Assembly: GCA_031256975.1 (NCBI GenBank) | Contig: JAIRPN010000005.1 | Coordinates: 121,021-185,020, forward strand | Reading direction: 5' to 3' | DNA: 64,000 nucleotides | Source of the DNA: Verrucomicrobiales bacterium | GTDB taxonomy: Bacteria > Verrucomicrobiota > Verrucomicrobiia > Methylacidiphilales > JAAUTS01 | Shown here: positions 36,106 to 45,604 of the stretch, one piece after another | Position numbering within the stretch: the stretch's first letter is position 1 | Layout of the letters: each line of letters starts with the position of its first letter | Translations under genes and position numbers: made by a program | Notes under the pieces: generated by a model | The model's input: only the letters and a program-made list of their open reading frames with translations | What the model was told of the DNA's origin: nothing | Databases searched by the model: none

Positions 36106-36568
36106 ACGCATCACCCGACGCTTGATTGAACATCGCGTTGAATTCATCATCACGGGCGGGTGGGCAGCCCTCATTCACGGCAGCAGCCTGACCACACAAG
36201 ATGTCGATATCGTCTGCCCAATGTCCGTCGATAATCTCACCAAACTGCTCAACGCCGTGGCAGAGCTTCATCCTGTGCATCGTCTGACTCCCGATAAACT
36301 CCCGTTCACCCGAGAACAAATCCAGCAAGGGGGATTCAAAAATCTGTATCTTTCCACCGATTGGGGACAATTGGACTGCCTTGGTGAAATCAAAGGATTA
36401 GGAAATTATTCTCAATGTCTCGCGGTTAGCGTCGCGTTGCAGCCGGAAACACCTGAACTTCGCATTCTTTCACTGGATGCCCTAATCACAGCCAAACGTT
36501 CCATGGGGCGTCCCCGCGATCTTCACACAGTCTTGGAGCTTGAAGCAATCCGCGAAAAACGTAAATAG
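36092..36568 (+). CDS. Nucleotidyltransferase-like protein
   Basis: 158 residues. The N-terminal FIITGGWAALIHGSSLTTQDVDIV has the Gly-Gly and the D-x-D of a minimal nucleotidyltransferase fold (AbiEii/MNT type). The C-terminal helices end with RPRDLHTVLELEAI, typical of such proteins. Partner of the overlapping small gene. Could be the enzymatic half of a toxin-antitoxin or defence module, but it is also common as an orphan pair in chromosomes. Confidence 0.7.
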   Translation: MQDLERITRRLIEHRVEFIITGGWAALIHGSSLTTQDVDIVCPMSVDNLTKLLNAVAELHPVHRLTPDKLPFTREQIQQGGFKNLYLSTDWGQLDCLGEIKGLGNYSQCLAVSVALQPETPELRILSLDALITAKRSMGRPRDLHTVLELEAIREKRK

Positions 36569-36570
36569 TA

Positions 36571-39018
36571 TTAAGCCAGCACCGTCAGCGTGCCGCTGGT
36601 GACGCCGAGTTGGTTTTGCACTTTGAGCTGTTCCACCAAGTCTGCCGCCGTGCATTTACCGTCGAGGAATTGCTGGTAGACGCCAATGATGGTTTTGGTT
36701 TTTGCACTGTCCTCGTTGAGAAATTCCAGACGAAAACGACGCAGGCCGGCCTTGAAGAAATCCTCGTAAAAAGCCACGCCTGACTGGGCCTTTTGGTGAA
36801 ACACCGTGTTGCGGCAGCCAACGTCAGCCTTGAGCGGATGCTCGGCACCAATGCGGTCCTTCAATTTCACTTCATGCCGGTCGCAGGGACGACCGCAGCT
36901 CATGAAGTCTTTGCCGTTGGACAAAAACGCGGCGAACACGCAATGCTCCATGTGAAACATCGGCATGTGCTGGTGCAGGGTCAGTTCGAACCACGACGGC
37001 GGCGCCGACGCTAACAGCGAAATGACCTGCCCGGCATTGAGGTCGTAGGAAATCGTCAGCCACTCGAAACCCTCGTTCATCAATACGCTCGCCGTTAGCG
37101 GGTTGGCGACATTCAACGAAAAGTCGCCGACCTTGCACAAGGGCGAGTCCTTGAAATAGGACAACGCGCCAAGATTGCGGATCAGCACGCCGTCGGGATT
37201 GGCGTTCTCGATCAGTTTGAAGAATCCCTGCTCTCCCGCCTTTTGAATACGCGGCGTGGCGAGAAACACGACGGCATTGGCGAGCTTGTTGGCACGCACC
37301 GCGGCAACCGCGTCCTTGTAACGACGGATGTCCTCGAAATCCACATACAGATGCTTGATGCCGCAATCCAGTGCGGCATCAATCTGCGCCATGGAACGGC
37401 AAGTCACCGTTAGCGCCGATTCCCCGGATACGGCAAACTTGGTTGGTTTCAGTCCGGCCAGCAATTCCGTCAAACGCGGCTTGGCGCTAACGACCAGCGG
37501 CGCGGTCTCCGGCACAGCATCCAACACCGCCACCATTTCACGACGCAGGCGGTTCAATTCACTGACCGGCAAAATCAAACCATCCAGCGACTTCACCGTT
37601 AGTGTGTCGAGCTGGTACCTGGTCCCGCCAAGACGCCCAAGTTGCTCGCGCAAACGTTCCGCCGTTAGCGGCTGCTTCTGCGCACGTTGCAGCGGGATCT
37701 GCGAATACAGCACGGCGCTGAAATCACCGTAACGAACATCCAGTTTCAACGGTGTATTTTCCTCACCGCTAATGAGCAACTCCAGCCCCTTCCCGCGTGC
37801 CGGCGGATCATTGCGAAAGGATTGGCGCAGTTCCTTGTCCAATTGCGGGTCGTCGGTTTTCCATACCCGGTCGCCGCGTTTGAGCTGGGTGAAATCAATC
37901 TTGCCATGCTCGAAATACAAGTTGCCGCCCCGCACCTGGTACAAGCGCCCGCCCTGTTCGTTATTGGTGTCGCCACCGATATCAAACACCACGCCGTCAC
38001 CCGGTTTCACCGGGGTTTCGACGCTAACGGTGACATGATCCTTGCCGACCGCGTCGATAAACCCGACAAAGGCCCCGCGTTTTTTGCCATAACGTGCATG
38101 CACCAATTCCTGATGGTTCACCCCATGCATCCAGCCGGAATACAAGCCGCGGGAAAAGGTCATCTCCAATTTATATTCGTCGTTAGCGGGTACTTGGTAA
38201 GTCTCGCGTTGTTGTGCCAAACAGGCATCAATTGCCTTGCGATAAACCTGGGTCACCGCCGACACATATTCCGGACTCTTCAGGCGTCCCTCGATCTTGA
38301 AGCTCTCAATCCCCAGCGCCATCAACTTCGGCACCTCCTCGATCGCCGCCAAATCCTGCGGCGACAGCAAATAACGCTTGTCGCCCAAATCCTTGATAAT
38401 GCCGTCCACCACCAATTGATACGGCAAACGGCAGGCCTGCGCACACTCGCCGCGATTCGCACTGCGTTGGCCAAGCGCCTCGCTGGTCAAACATTGACCG
38501 GAATAAGCGACACAAAGTGCGCCGTGCACGAAAACTTCCAACGGCAAAATCGAATCAGCATGGAATTTTCCCAATTCGCGCAAGCTCAACTCGCGCGCCA
38601 ACACCGCCCGGGTAATGCCAAGCTTCTTGGCAAACTCGACACCCTCCGGTGAAGTCAGGGTCATCTGCGTGGAAGCGTGAATTTCGAATTGCGGCACCAC
38701 CTGCCGTGCCAGATGCACCAAGCCGATATCCTGCACAATCGCCGCGTCAACCTTGTTATTGGCGAGCAAAATCAGGAACTTCTCGGCATCCGCCATTTCG
38801 TCGCTAAAGATCAGCGTATTCATGGTGACGAACGCCTTCACCCCGCGCGAATGCACATAGTCCATGAGCCTTGGCAAATCCTCCTCGGTGAAATTGTCTG
38901 CGCGCAGGCGGGCGTTGAAACGCGGCAGACCGAAATAAATCGCATCCGCACCGTTGGCAACCGCCGCCTTCACGCACTCCCAATTCCCCGCCGGGGCCAG
39001 TAATTCAGGCTTCTTCAT
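36571..39018 (-). CDS. U32 family peptidase-like protein
   Basis: 815 residues. N-terminal core MKKPELLAPAGNWECVKAAV and the Cys-rich block (GQCLTSE, GECAQACRLPY) mark the U32 family. The long form with an extra C-terminal region resembles RlhA-type proteins that hydroxylate 23S rRNA, and the second Cys group (CGRPCDRHEV) fits cluster-binding. Historically annotated as collagenase-like protease; an RNA-modifying role is supported for related proteins, but is inferred here. It carries nine TTAGCG words. Confidence 0.88.
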   Translation of the reverse strand: MKKPELLAPAGNWECVKAAVANGADAIYFGLPRFNARLRADNFTEEDLPRLMDYVHSRGVKAFVTMNTLIFSDEMADAEKFLILLANNKVDAAIVQDIGLVHLARQVVPQFEIHASTQMTLTSPEGVEFAKKLGITRAVLARELSLRELGKFHADSILPLEVFVHGALCVAYSGQCLTSEALGQRSANRGECAQACRLPYQLVVDGIIKDLGDKRYLLSPQDLAAIEEVPKLMALGIESFKIEGRLKSPEYVSAVTQVYRKAIDACLAQQRETYQVPANDEYKLEMTFSRGLYSGWMHGVNHQELVHARYGKKRGAFVGFIDAVGKDHVTVSVETPVKPGDGVVFDIGGDTNNEQGGRLYQVRGGNLYFEHGKIDFTQLKRGDRVWKTDDPQLDKELRQSFRNDPPARGKGLELLISGEENTPLKLDVRYGDFSAVLYSQIPLQRAQKQPLTAERLREQLGRLGGTRYQLDTLTVKSLDGLILPVSELNRLRREMVAVLDAVPETAPLVVSAKPRLTELLAGLKPTKFAVSGESALTVTCRSMAQIDAALDCGIKHLYVDFEDIRRYKDAVAAVRANKLANAVVFLATPRIQKAGEQGFFKLIENANPDGVLIRNLGALSYFKDSPLCKVGDFSLNVANPLTASVLMNEGFEWLTISYDLNAGQVISLLASAPPSWFELTLHQHMPMFHMEHCVFAAFLSNGKDFMSCGRPCDRHEVKLKDRIGAEHPLKADVGCRNTVFHQKAQSGVAFYEDFFKAGLRRFRLEFLNEDSAKTKTIIGVYQQFLDGKCTAADLVEQLKVQNQLGVTSGTLTVLA

Positions 39019-39031
39019 GGACTCGGATTAT

Positions 39032-39110
39032 TTTAACCACGGAACACACGGAATACACGGAAAAAGCACCCGATTAAATTTCCGTGTATTCCGTGTGTTC
39101 CGTGGTTAAA
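39032..39110. repeat. Perfect 32 bp inverted repeat between U32 and alr genes
   Basis: Left arm 39032-39063 and right arm 39079-39110 are perfect complements with a 15 bp loop. Each arm holds tandem units of the form CACGGAAYA. It sits in the divergent promoter region of both genes and could form a cruciform or a long RNA hairpin. Related CACGGA-rich palindromes occur in many environmental genomes. Confidence 0.9.
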
Positions 39111-39121
39111 TAAGTTGCTTT

Positions 39122-40222
39122 ATGAAGCTAGACAAACTTCGCAGCTGGTGCGAAATCGACCTTGGCGCCATCACCCATAATCTGCGGGTCATCCGTAAAA
39201 AAATCGGTCCCAACCCGAAAATTCTCTGCCTCGTCAAAGCGGACGCGTATGGACACGGCATTGTCCCGCTCGCCAGACATTTCGCCGTTAGCGACTGCCA
39301 AATGCTCGGCGTCGCCAACCTGCAGGAGGCGCTAACCGTGAGAAAGGCCGGCGTAAAATTGCCGATCCTGCTGCTTAGCGCGCCGCTAACCACGGAATAT
39401 GCCAGCATCATTGCCGGTGGTTTTCTCATTCCGGTTTCGTCATTGGCGGAAGCAAAACTTATCGCCAAGACCGCACGCACAAAAAAAAGCGCCGCGCATA
39501 TCCACCTCAAACTCAATACCGGCATGAACCGCCTCGGCGCCAATGACGAAGACTTCGAACAATTGCTGCAATTCTGCCTGCGCGAACCGCGACTTATCGT
39601 TGAAGGCGTGTTTTCCCATTACGCCAGTGCCGATGAAAACGCCGTCTTTACCGCCAGGCAAAAAACGTTGTTCAAAAAAATCACCCCGGATTTCCTGCCA
39701 CGCCATATCTGCAATTCCGCCGGAATCCTGCGCGGCGACCAGCCTCTTTACGACATCGTGCGCCCCGGCATTGTTGTTTACGGTTCCTCGCCATTAGCGT
39801 CCTTGCAAAAACAATTCCGCCCGGCGCTGACCTGGAAAACCCGGGTCACCTTTACCAAGGAAATCACCAAGGGCTCGCCGGTCAGCTACGGCTGCACCTT
39901 CGTCGCACCGCGCAAAATGACCGTCGCCACGCTTGCCGTCGGCTATGGCGACGGATTGTTCCGCGCCTTGTCCAACAAGGGCAGCATCCTGATTGGCGGC
40001 AAACGCTGCAAAATCCTCGGACGGGTAACCATGGACCAGATCGTGGTCAATATTAGCGGCCTGAAAAACATCAGAAACGGCACCGAAGCAGTATTGATCG
40101 GCAGCCAAGGAAAAGAGCGGATCCTCGCCGATGAAATGGCGTCGTTGGCGGGCACAATTTCCTACGAAATCTTCTGCCACATCACCCCGCGCGTGCCAAA
40201 ATTCTATGTTAATTCACCTTAA
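39122..40222 (+). CDS. alr: Alanine racemase
   Basis: 366 residues. PLP-dependent racemase providing D-alanine for peptidoglycan. The PLP lysine is K39 in CLVKADAYGHG, and the catalytic Tyr is in VSYGCTF near residue 256. MDQIVVNISGL near the C-terminus fits the family. Normal length. It carries six TTAGCG words, including a back-to-back inverted pair (39375-39389). Confidence 0.95.
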   Translation: MKLDKLRSWCEIDLGAITHNLRVIRKKIGPNPKILCLVKADAYGHGIVPLARHFAVSDCQMLGVANLQEALTVRKAGVKLPILLLSAPLTTEYASIIAGGFLIPVSSLAEAKLIAKTARTKKSAAHIHLKLNTGMNRLGANDEDFEQLLQFCLREPRLIVEGVFSHYASADENAVFTARQKTLFKKITPDFLPRHICNSAGILRGDQPLYDIVRPGIVVYGSSPLASLQKQFRPALTWKTRVTFTKEITKGSPVSYGCTFVAPRKMTVATLAVGYGDGLFRALSNKGSILIGGKRCKILGRVTMDQIVVNISGLKNIRNGTEAVLIGSQGKERILADEMASLAGTISYEIFCHITPRVPKFYVNSP

Positions 40223-40265
40223 CATGAACTGAGAAATCCGAAGTCACCGATGGCGCCCCGGACGA

Positions 40266-41045
40266 TTAAAAAATATCCTTCAGGCTTTGCAACAACCCCT
40301 TCTTGCGTTCCTCGGTGGAATTCTTCTGCATGAAGTCGCTGACTTGCTGCCACTGCGCCTCGTCAAGACGGCGGCTTTTCGGGTCCAGCTTGGCGACGGA
40401 TTTGATTTCACACAGGTCCTGGTAACCGAGATTCTTGACCATCGCGTCGAGGCCGGACGTCACCGGCGAGCCCTCGCCCAGTTGGAACAACACGGGATAA
40501 CGCACGCGTTTGAGCTCGTCTTCAACCGGAGGCTTCGAGGGATTGACCACCACCAGCCCGTTGAGCGACAGTTTTTTTTGCGCCGCGAAAGCCAGCAAAT
40601 AATGTTCCATCGAACCGGGCCCGACCACGAATACCTTGTCCATCTTGAAACGCGGGCTTTGCTGGAAAAACACGGTCGAGGTCTTCATCGCGTCCAGCAC
40701 GCCCTTCTCCATCAGGTCGTTTTCCATCCGTTCCACCTGCTTTTCCTCGGTATTGGCGTTGCCATTGTACAAATCCAGCACCAGCACGATGTACCCCTTC
40801 TGCGCGATGACATCGGCGGTAATCTTGAGCCAGGAATCGATGCCGTGCCCGTCGGGAACCAGGATAATGCCGGCGGTCGGCGGCTCCTGCGGCAATGACA
40901 GATAACCGATATCGTCGGTGCCGTAGTCGCGCAGATAAATAAACTCACCCTTGAACTGGGCATCGGGCTTGGTCGCATCCTCGGCAAAGCTTGCCGTCAG
41001 CGGCAAGACCAGCAACAAACAGACAATCCAATATTTCATATTCAC
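40266..41045 (-). CDS. Exported dienelactone-hydrolase-like protein, probably without catalytic nucleophile
   Basis: 259 residues. Signal peptide to about residue 21 (TASFA). An alpha/beta-hydrolase core is seen in [13 protein letters not shown] and [12 protein letters not shown]. At the nucleophile elbow, where family members have G-x-C-x-G, the sequence is VVGPGSMEH, so the expected Cys/Ser environment is altered. It overlaps trpG by 4 bp and so appears to be the last gene of a trpE-trpG unit, an unexpected neighbour. Confidence 0.7.
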   Translation of the reverse strand: MNMKYWIVCLLLVLPLTASFAEDATKPDAQFKGEFIYLRDYGTDDIGYLSLPQEPPTAGIILVPDGHGIDSWLKITADVIAQKGYIVLVLDLYNGNANTEEKQVERMENDLMEKGVLDAMKTSTVFFQQSPRFKMDKVFVVGPGSMEHYLLAFAAQKKLSLNGLVVVNPSKPPVEDELKRVRYPVLFQLGEGSPVTSGLDAMVKNLGYQDLCEIKSVAKLDPKSRRLDEAQWQQVSDFMQKNSTEERKKGLLQSLKDIF

Positions 41046-41605
41046 ATTTTCAAAAAATTACCCAGCAGGCTTTTGCCATCCCTGGTCAGGATCGACTCGG
41101 GATGGAATTGCACGCCGTGGATCGGGTATTCCTTGTGGCGCAGTCCCATGATCTCGTCCTCGGCGGTCCGTGCGTTGATGATCAGCGAGTCGGGTACGGT
41201 ACCGTTTTTCACGATTAGCGAATGGTAGCGGGTCGCTTCCAGCGGACTTTCCAAGCCGCTAAACACGCCGGTGCCGTCATGCAACACCGGAGAGGTCTTG
41301 CCGTGCATCAGGCGTCCCGCCCGTACCACCTCGGCACCAAACACATGGCCAATGCACTGGTGTCCAAGGCAAACGCCAAGCAGCGGCGTGGTTTTGCCGA
41401 ACTCCTTGATCACGTCGTTGCAAATCCCGGAATCCAGCGGCGTGCCGGGGCCGGGCGAAATGACGATATGGGAGGGCTTGAGTTGGCGGATTTCATCCAG
41501 CGTGATCTGGTCGTTGCGCTTGATGTACAAGTCGGCGCCGAGTTCGCCGAAATATTGCACCAGATTATAAGTAAAGGAATCGTAGTTATCGATGACGAGC
41601 AACAT
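41042..41605 (-). CDS. trpG: Anthranilate synthase glutamine amidotransferase component
   Basis: 187 residues. Class I glutamine amidotransferase: nucleophile C79 in LLGVCLGHQ, with VQFHPES near the C-terminus supplying His and Glu. Releases ammonia from glutamine for the TrpE subunit. A strong ribosome-binding site (AAGGAGAG) lies in the 15 bp gap after trpE. May also serve PabB for folate. Confidence 0.94.
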   Translation of the reverse strand: MLLVIDNYDSFTYNLVQYFGELGADLYIKRNDQITLDEIRQLKPSHIVISPGPGTPLDSGICNDVIKEFGKTTPLLGVCLGHQCIGHVFGAEVVRAGRLMHGKTSPVLHDGTGVFSGLESPLEATRYHSLIVKNGTVPDSLIINARTAEDEIMGLRHKEYPIHGVQFHPESILTRDGKSLLGNFLKM

Positions 41606-41620
41606 ATGTCTCTCCTTATT

Positions 41621-43099
41621 TTATTTAAAAGTCTCCGCCAATGCCAAAGCTTTCATGGCGGCCTTGGCTTTGTTGCAGCTTTCGTTGTATTCGCCTTCCG
41701 GCGTCGAATCGGCCACCAGTCCGCCGCCCGCCTGAATGTAGGCGGTTTTGTTTTTCAGCAACACCGTGCGGATCAAAATGCAGGAGTCCAGGTTGCCCGA
41801 GAAACCAAAGTAACCGACCGCGCCGGAATAGGAACCGCGACAGGTCGGCTCCAATTCGGCAATGATCTGCATCGCACGCACTTTCGGCGAGCCGCTGACG
41901 GTACCCGCCGGGAAGGTCGCCCGCAGCACGTCGTAGGACGAATAACCGTCATTCAACTGGCCGACCACGTGCGACACAATGTGCATCACGTGCGAGTATT
42001 TTTCGATGGTCATGAAGTCCGTCACTTTCACCGAATTGTAGCGGCAGACGCGGCCCACGTCGTTGCGGGCAAGGTCAACCAGCATCAAATGCTCGGCGCG
42101 TTCCTTCGGGTCGGCCAGCAATTCCTGCGCGGTGGCGTCATCCTCCTCGGGAGTTGCCTGGCGCGGACGGGTTCCGGCAATCGGGTGCATCTCCACCTTG
42201 CCGTTCTCGCAACGCACATGGGTCTCCGGCGAGGAACCGACCAAGGCGATGTCACCCAGTTTCAGGCAAAACATGTACGGCGACGGGTTGATGTAACGCA
42301 GGGCGCGGTACAACTCGATCGCCTCGCGGTTAAACGGCACCACGAAACGCTGCGACGGCACCACCTGGAAAATATCACCCGCACCGATGTATTCCTGCAT
42401 CCTGGCGGTCATGCGGATATATTCGTCCTTGGTCATGTTCGGCGTGTTCGCCGGGGTGGCGAGATCGCCGCGGGCTTCCAGCAACGGATGATGAATCGTG
42501 CCGCGCAACTTGGCCTCGATGGCCTCGATCTTTTGCACCGCCTGGTCGTACGCTAACGACGCGTCCCCCTTGATATGGGCGTTGGCGAGAATCCGCAAAC
42601 GCCGGGTCAAGTGGTCGAAGATCAGTAGGGTGTCGCTAACTACGAAGTAAGCGTCCGGCAAATTCAAGTCGTCCTTGGCGGCCTTCGGCACGGTCGGCTC
42701 GAAATAACGGATCGCCTCATAACTCAGGTAACCCACCGCGCCGCCGGTGAACAGCGGCAGATTTTCGAGTTCAACCGGCTGGTAACCGTCCATCAGCTTT
42801 TTCAGCTCGACCAACGGATCTTCCTCCGTGTCGAACTCGCGAACCTTGCCGCCTTCCTCGATCTTCACCCGCTTGCCACGCTGGGAGAAAATAATATGCG
42901 GGTTGCTGCCGACAAAGGAGTAACGCCCGAAGCGTTCCACCCCCTCCGCCGATTCGAGCAGAAAGGTGTGCGAGTCCGAGTCGAGTTTGATGAAGGCCGA
43001 AACCGGGGTCTCGAGATCGGCCACAATCTCGCGGTACACAGGGATCAAATTGCCCTGCCTGGATAATTCAATAAATCGTTCTTTGCTTGGAAAAATCAT
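41621..43099 (-). CDS. trpE: Anthranilate synthase component I
   Basis: 492 residues. Chorismate-binding enzyme that makes anthranilate for tryptophan synthesis. The N-terminal TrpE feedback-regulatory domain has LLESAEGVERFGRYSF, and the C-terminal chorismate-binding core has HPIAGTRPRQ, LMLVDLARNDVGRV and GTVSGSPKVRAM. First gene of trpE-trpG-hydrolase-like. No leader peptide or attenuator is evident in 43100-43226; a pair of inverted TTAGCG words lies there. Confidence 0.95.
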   Translation of the reverse strand: MIFPSKERFIELSRQGNLIPVYREIVADLETPVSAFIKLDSDSHTFLLESAEGVERFGRYSFVGSNPHIIFSQRGKRVKIEEGGKVREFDTEEDPLVELKKLMDGYQPVELENLPLFTGGAVGYLSYEAIRYFEPTVPKAAKDDLNLPDAYFVVSDTLLIFDHLTRRLRILANAHIKGDASLAYDQAVQKIEAIEAKLRGTIHHPLLEARGDLATPANTPNMTKDEYIRMTARMQEYIGAGDIFQVVPSQRFVVPFNREAIELYRALRYINPSPYMFCLKLGDIALVGSSPETHVRCENGKVEMHPIAGTRPRQATPEEDDATAQELLADPKERAEHLMLVDLARNDVGRVCRYNSVKVTDFMTIEKYSHVMHIVSHVVGQLNDGYSSYDVLRATFPAGTVSGSPKVRAMQIIAELEPTCRGSYSGAVGYFGFSGNLDSCILIRTVLLKNKTAYIQAGGGLVADSTPEGEYNESCNKAKAAMKALALAETFK

Positions 43100-43140
43100 A
43101 ACTAAAGTCTGTTTGTTTTAAAATTGGGTTGAATGCCGGG

Positions 43141-43177
43141 TTGACCATTAGCGCCACCATCGGCCGCTAACCGTCAA
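43141..43177. repeat. Inverted pair of the TTAGCG word between hisF and trpE
   Basis: TTGACCATTAGCG (43141-43153) and CGCTAACCGTCAA (43165-43177) pair at 11 of 13 positions with an 11 bp loop. No T-tract. It lies between hisF and trpE, which are on the same strand. Confidence 0.75.
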
Positions 43178-43226
43178 ACGTTGCCCACTACCAACAACTC
43201 CAATGCTCAAACTTGCAAACTTCATG

Positions 43227-43985
43227 CTATTTCCTGACTGCGATCCCCTGTTCCGCCAAGTATTCCTTAACCTGCGGAATCGTCAACTGCCCGAAGTGGA
43301 ACAGGCTGGCCGCCAAGGCCGCCTGTGCTTTCCCCTCGGTCAGCACCCTGGCAAAATCCTCCAGCTTGCCCGCACCGCCGCTGGCAATCACCGGTAAAAC
43401 TGTCGCCTCGGAAACGGCTCGTGTCAACTCCATGTCGTAGCCCGCCTGGGTGCCGTCCCCGTCCATGCTGGTCAGCAAAATCTCACCGGCGCCGCGTTTT
43501 TCCCCCTCGCGCACCCATTCCAGCACATCAATGCCGGTCGGTTTGCGACCGCCGTGGGTGTAAACTTCCCAGCCGCCGCCGGGCCTGCGCTTGGCGTCGA
43601 TCGCCAGGACAATGCACTGGCAGCCAAAGGCATCGGCACCCTCGCTCATCAATTCCGGACGCTGTACCGCGCTGGTATTAACACTGATCTTGTCTGCCCC
43701 CGCCTGCAACATCGCCCGCATATCGGCGACAGAACGGATACCGCCGCCAACCGTCACCGGCATGAACACGTTCTCCGCCGTGCGGCGCACCACGTCCAGC
43801 ATGGTCGCCCGGCCGTCGCTCGAGGCGGTGATATCCAGAAAAACCAGTTCGTCGGCGCCCTGTTTGTCATAGGCGATTGCCGCTTCCACCGGATCGCCGG
43901 CATCGCGGATTTCAACAAAACGGATGCCCTTGACGACACGTCCGCCGTCAACATCCAGGCAAGGTATGACTCTTTTAGCCAGCAT
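43227..43985 (-). CDS. hisF: Imidazole glycerol phosphate synthase cyclase subunit
   Basis: 252 residues. TIM-barrel cyclase of histidine synthesis, with catalytic D11 (PCLDVDGG) and D130 (LAIDAKRR), phosphate loops VTVGGGIRS and [11 protein letters not shown]. Normal length. It stands apart from other his genes in this window and precedes trpE on the same strand. Confidence 0.96.
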   Translation of the reverse strand: MLAKRVIPCLDVDGGRVVKGIRFVEIRDAGDPVEAAIAYDKQGADELVFLDITASSDGRATMLDVVRRTAENVFMPVTVGGGIRSVADMRAMLQAGADKISVNTSAVQRPELMSEGADAFGCQCIVLAIDAKRRPGGGWEVYTHGGRKPTGIDVLEWVREGEKRGAGEILLTSMDGDGTQAGYDMELTRAVSEATVLPVIASGGAGKLEDFARVLTEGKAQAALAASLFHFGQLTIPQVKEYLAEQGIAVRK

Positions 43986-44181
43986 GATAGTATAAGTTAA
44001 TCAGTCTGCCCCGCCCCATGGTCAAAATCCATCAGAAAATTCGCGGGCACAGGTTCGGTAATTCACTTTTAGCGGATTTAACCCTAGCCATATGCCGAAA
44101 AATTTAACAGAATAGCCCTTATATCGAAAAGGGCCCGTAACTTGCTTAACTAATATTAACCCTTATCCGGAGATTAAGTTT

Positions 44182-45498
44182 ATGGCTAAAGAACCCAAAA
44201 AGACGGCGACCAAGAAAAAAAGCCTCCTGACCCGTGCCGCCACCAAACTTAAAAAAACCATTCGCGGCAAAAAACTCGCCAATGGCGGAAAAGCCGCAAA
44301 GGCCCCGACCAAAAAACGCCAGCCAATCCTGCCAACCGCAAAGACCGCCAAAGGCAAGAAGATCGTCCCCGCTGCCAAGGATCCCGTCATTAGCGTTTCC
44401 GCCGAGGATTTCGACGCCAGCCAGACCGCCAAGTTCGCCTTGGAGACCCCGGCTGCCGCGCACAAAAAGGCTCCCAAGCAAAAGGTTCCCGAATACGAAA
44501 ACCTGGGTGAATTGCCCGAGGCTTACGGCACCAAGAAACTGTACCTGACCGCCCGTGACCCGCACTGGCTTTATGCCTACTGGGATTTGACCCCCGACCA
44601 AATCGGACAAGCCGAACGCCAATCCCACGACGGCAAGGTCTTCCTGCAAGTTTACTCCGCCAACGGCGAGCGCCTGCAGCAAATTCACATTTCGCCCTGG
44701 ACCCGCGAATGGTACATCGGCGCCAACCGCCCCGACCAAACCTTTTACGCCGAGGTCGGCTATTACCGCCACGACGGCAAGTTCGAGGCGGTCACCCGTT
44801 CCGCCAGCGTCACCGCACCGCGCGTCGGGTTGTCCTGGCGGACCGAGGCCCGCTTCGCCACCATTCCGTTCAAGTTCTCCTTCCGCGAACTGGCCGAGAT
44901 CATCCGCGACCACGCCCTGCCTAACGAGGAAGTCGCGGAAACTTTGGCGCGGCTGCAAACCACCGACTTCCCGCTGCCGTTCGAGATCGGCGCCCTGCGC
45001 CACCTCAGCAACGAGTCGCACCGCGCGTTGTTGGACTACATTAACGGCGACATCACCCGCCGCATCCGCATGGGTTCGGATGAAATCACCGAGATTTTCC
45101 GCCGCCGCAAGGACTCCGCCCAGCCTGTCGGCCTCGACCTCGCCGAACTCAGCAGCATGATGGGCAGCAGCCCGAGCAGTCCCTTCGGCGCGTCATTCGG
45201 CGCCGAGCGCGGGTTCCGCGCCCACATTAACGCGGAACTGATCATCTACGGCGGCACCGAACCGAACGCCAAGGTGCGCGTCGACGGCAAGGAAATCCAG
45301 CTCAACGGCAACGGCGATTTCCATTATCATTTCAATTACAAGGACGGCAAATACCACATCCCGATCGAATTCACCTCGCCCGACGGCAAGGAAGCCCGCT
45401 CGGTGCTGTTGTCTTTCCTGCGCCTGACCGACAAGGTCGGCGAGATCAAGGACACCCCGCAGGCTCCGCGCTCGGAACCCCTGGGCAAGGTCGGGTAA
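44182..45498 (+). CDS. DUF4912 protein with Lys-rich N-terminus
   Basis: 438 residues. The first 60 residues are very rich in Lys, Ala and Thr. From about residue 115 the DUF4912 core appears: YGTKKLYLTARDPHWLYAYW. The C-terminal part (about 345-425) is a second beta-rich region with VRVDGKEIQLNGNGDFHYHF. A GGAG at 44169-44172 supports the ATG. DUF4912 genes often neighbour GH57 glycan-branching genes, as here, suggesting a role in glycogen-like metabolism or its regulation, but function is not established. Confidence 0.85.
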   Translation: MAKEPKKTATKKKSLLTRAATKLKKTIRGKKLANGGKAAKAPTKKRQPILPTAKTAKGKKIVPAAKDPVISVSAEDFDASQTAKFALETPAAAHKKAPKQKVPEYENLGELPEAYGTKKLYLTARDPHWLYAYWDLTPDQIGQAERQSHDGKVFLQVYSANGERLQQIHISPWTREWYIGANRPDQTFYAEVGYYRHDGKFEAVTRSASVTAPRVGLSWRTEARFATIPFKFSFRELAEIIRDHALPNEEVAETLARLQTTDFPLPFEIGALRHLSNESHRALLDYINGDITRRIRMGSDEITEIFRRRKDSAQPVGLDLAELSSMMGSSPSSPFGASFGAERGFRAHINAELIIYGGTEPNAKVRVDGKEIQLNGNGDFHYHFNYKDGKYHIPIEFTSPDGKEARSVLLSFLRLTDKVGEIKDTPQAPRSEPLGKVG

Positions 45499-45604
45499 AA
45501 ATCCCGCCGTTAGCGTGCAGCGCGGCGCGGCTGGCAAGTGTTTTCCATAAAACCCTTGTCATTCCCGCACCAACAACGCTACCCTAACAGCAAGGAAACT
45601 TGCC

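Noticed and set aside
41222..42556. Long plus-strand open frame (444 codons)
   Set aside because: It mirrors trpE and trpG on the opposite strand and has no family features.
43100..43226. trp leader peptide/attenuator
   Set aside because: No short Trp-rich ORF and no T-tract hairpin; only the inverted word pair is present.
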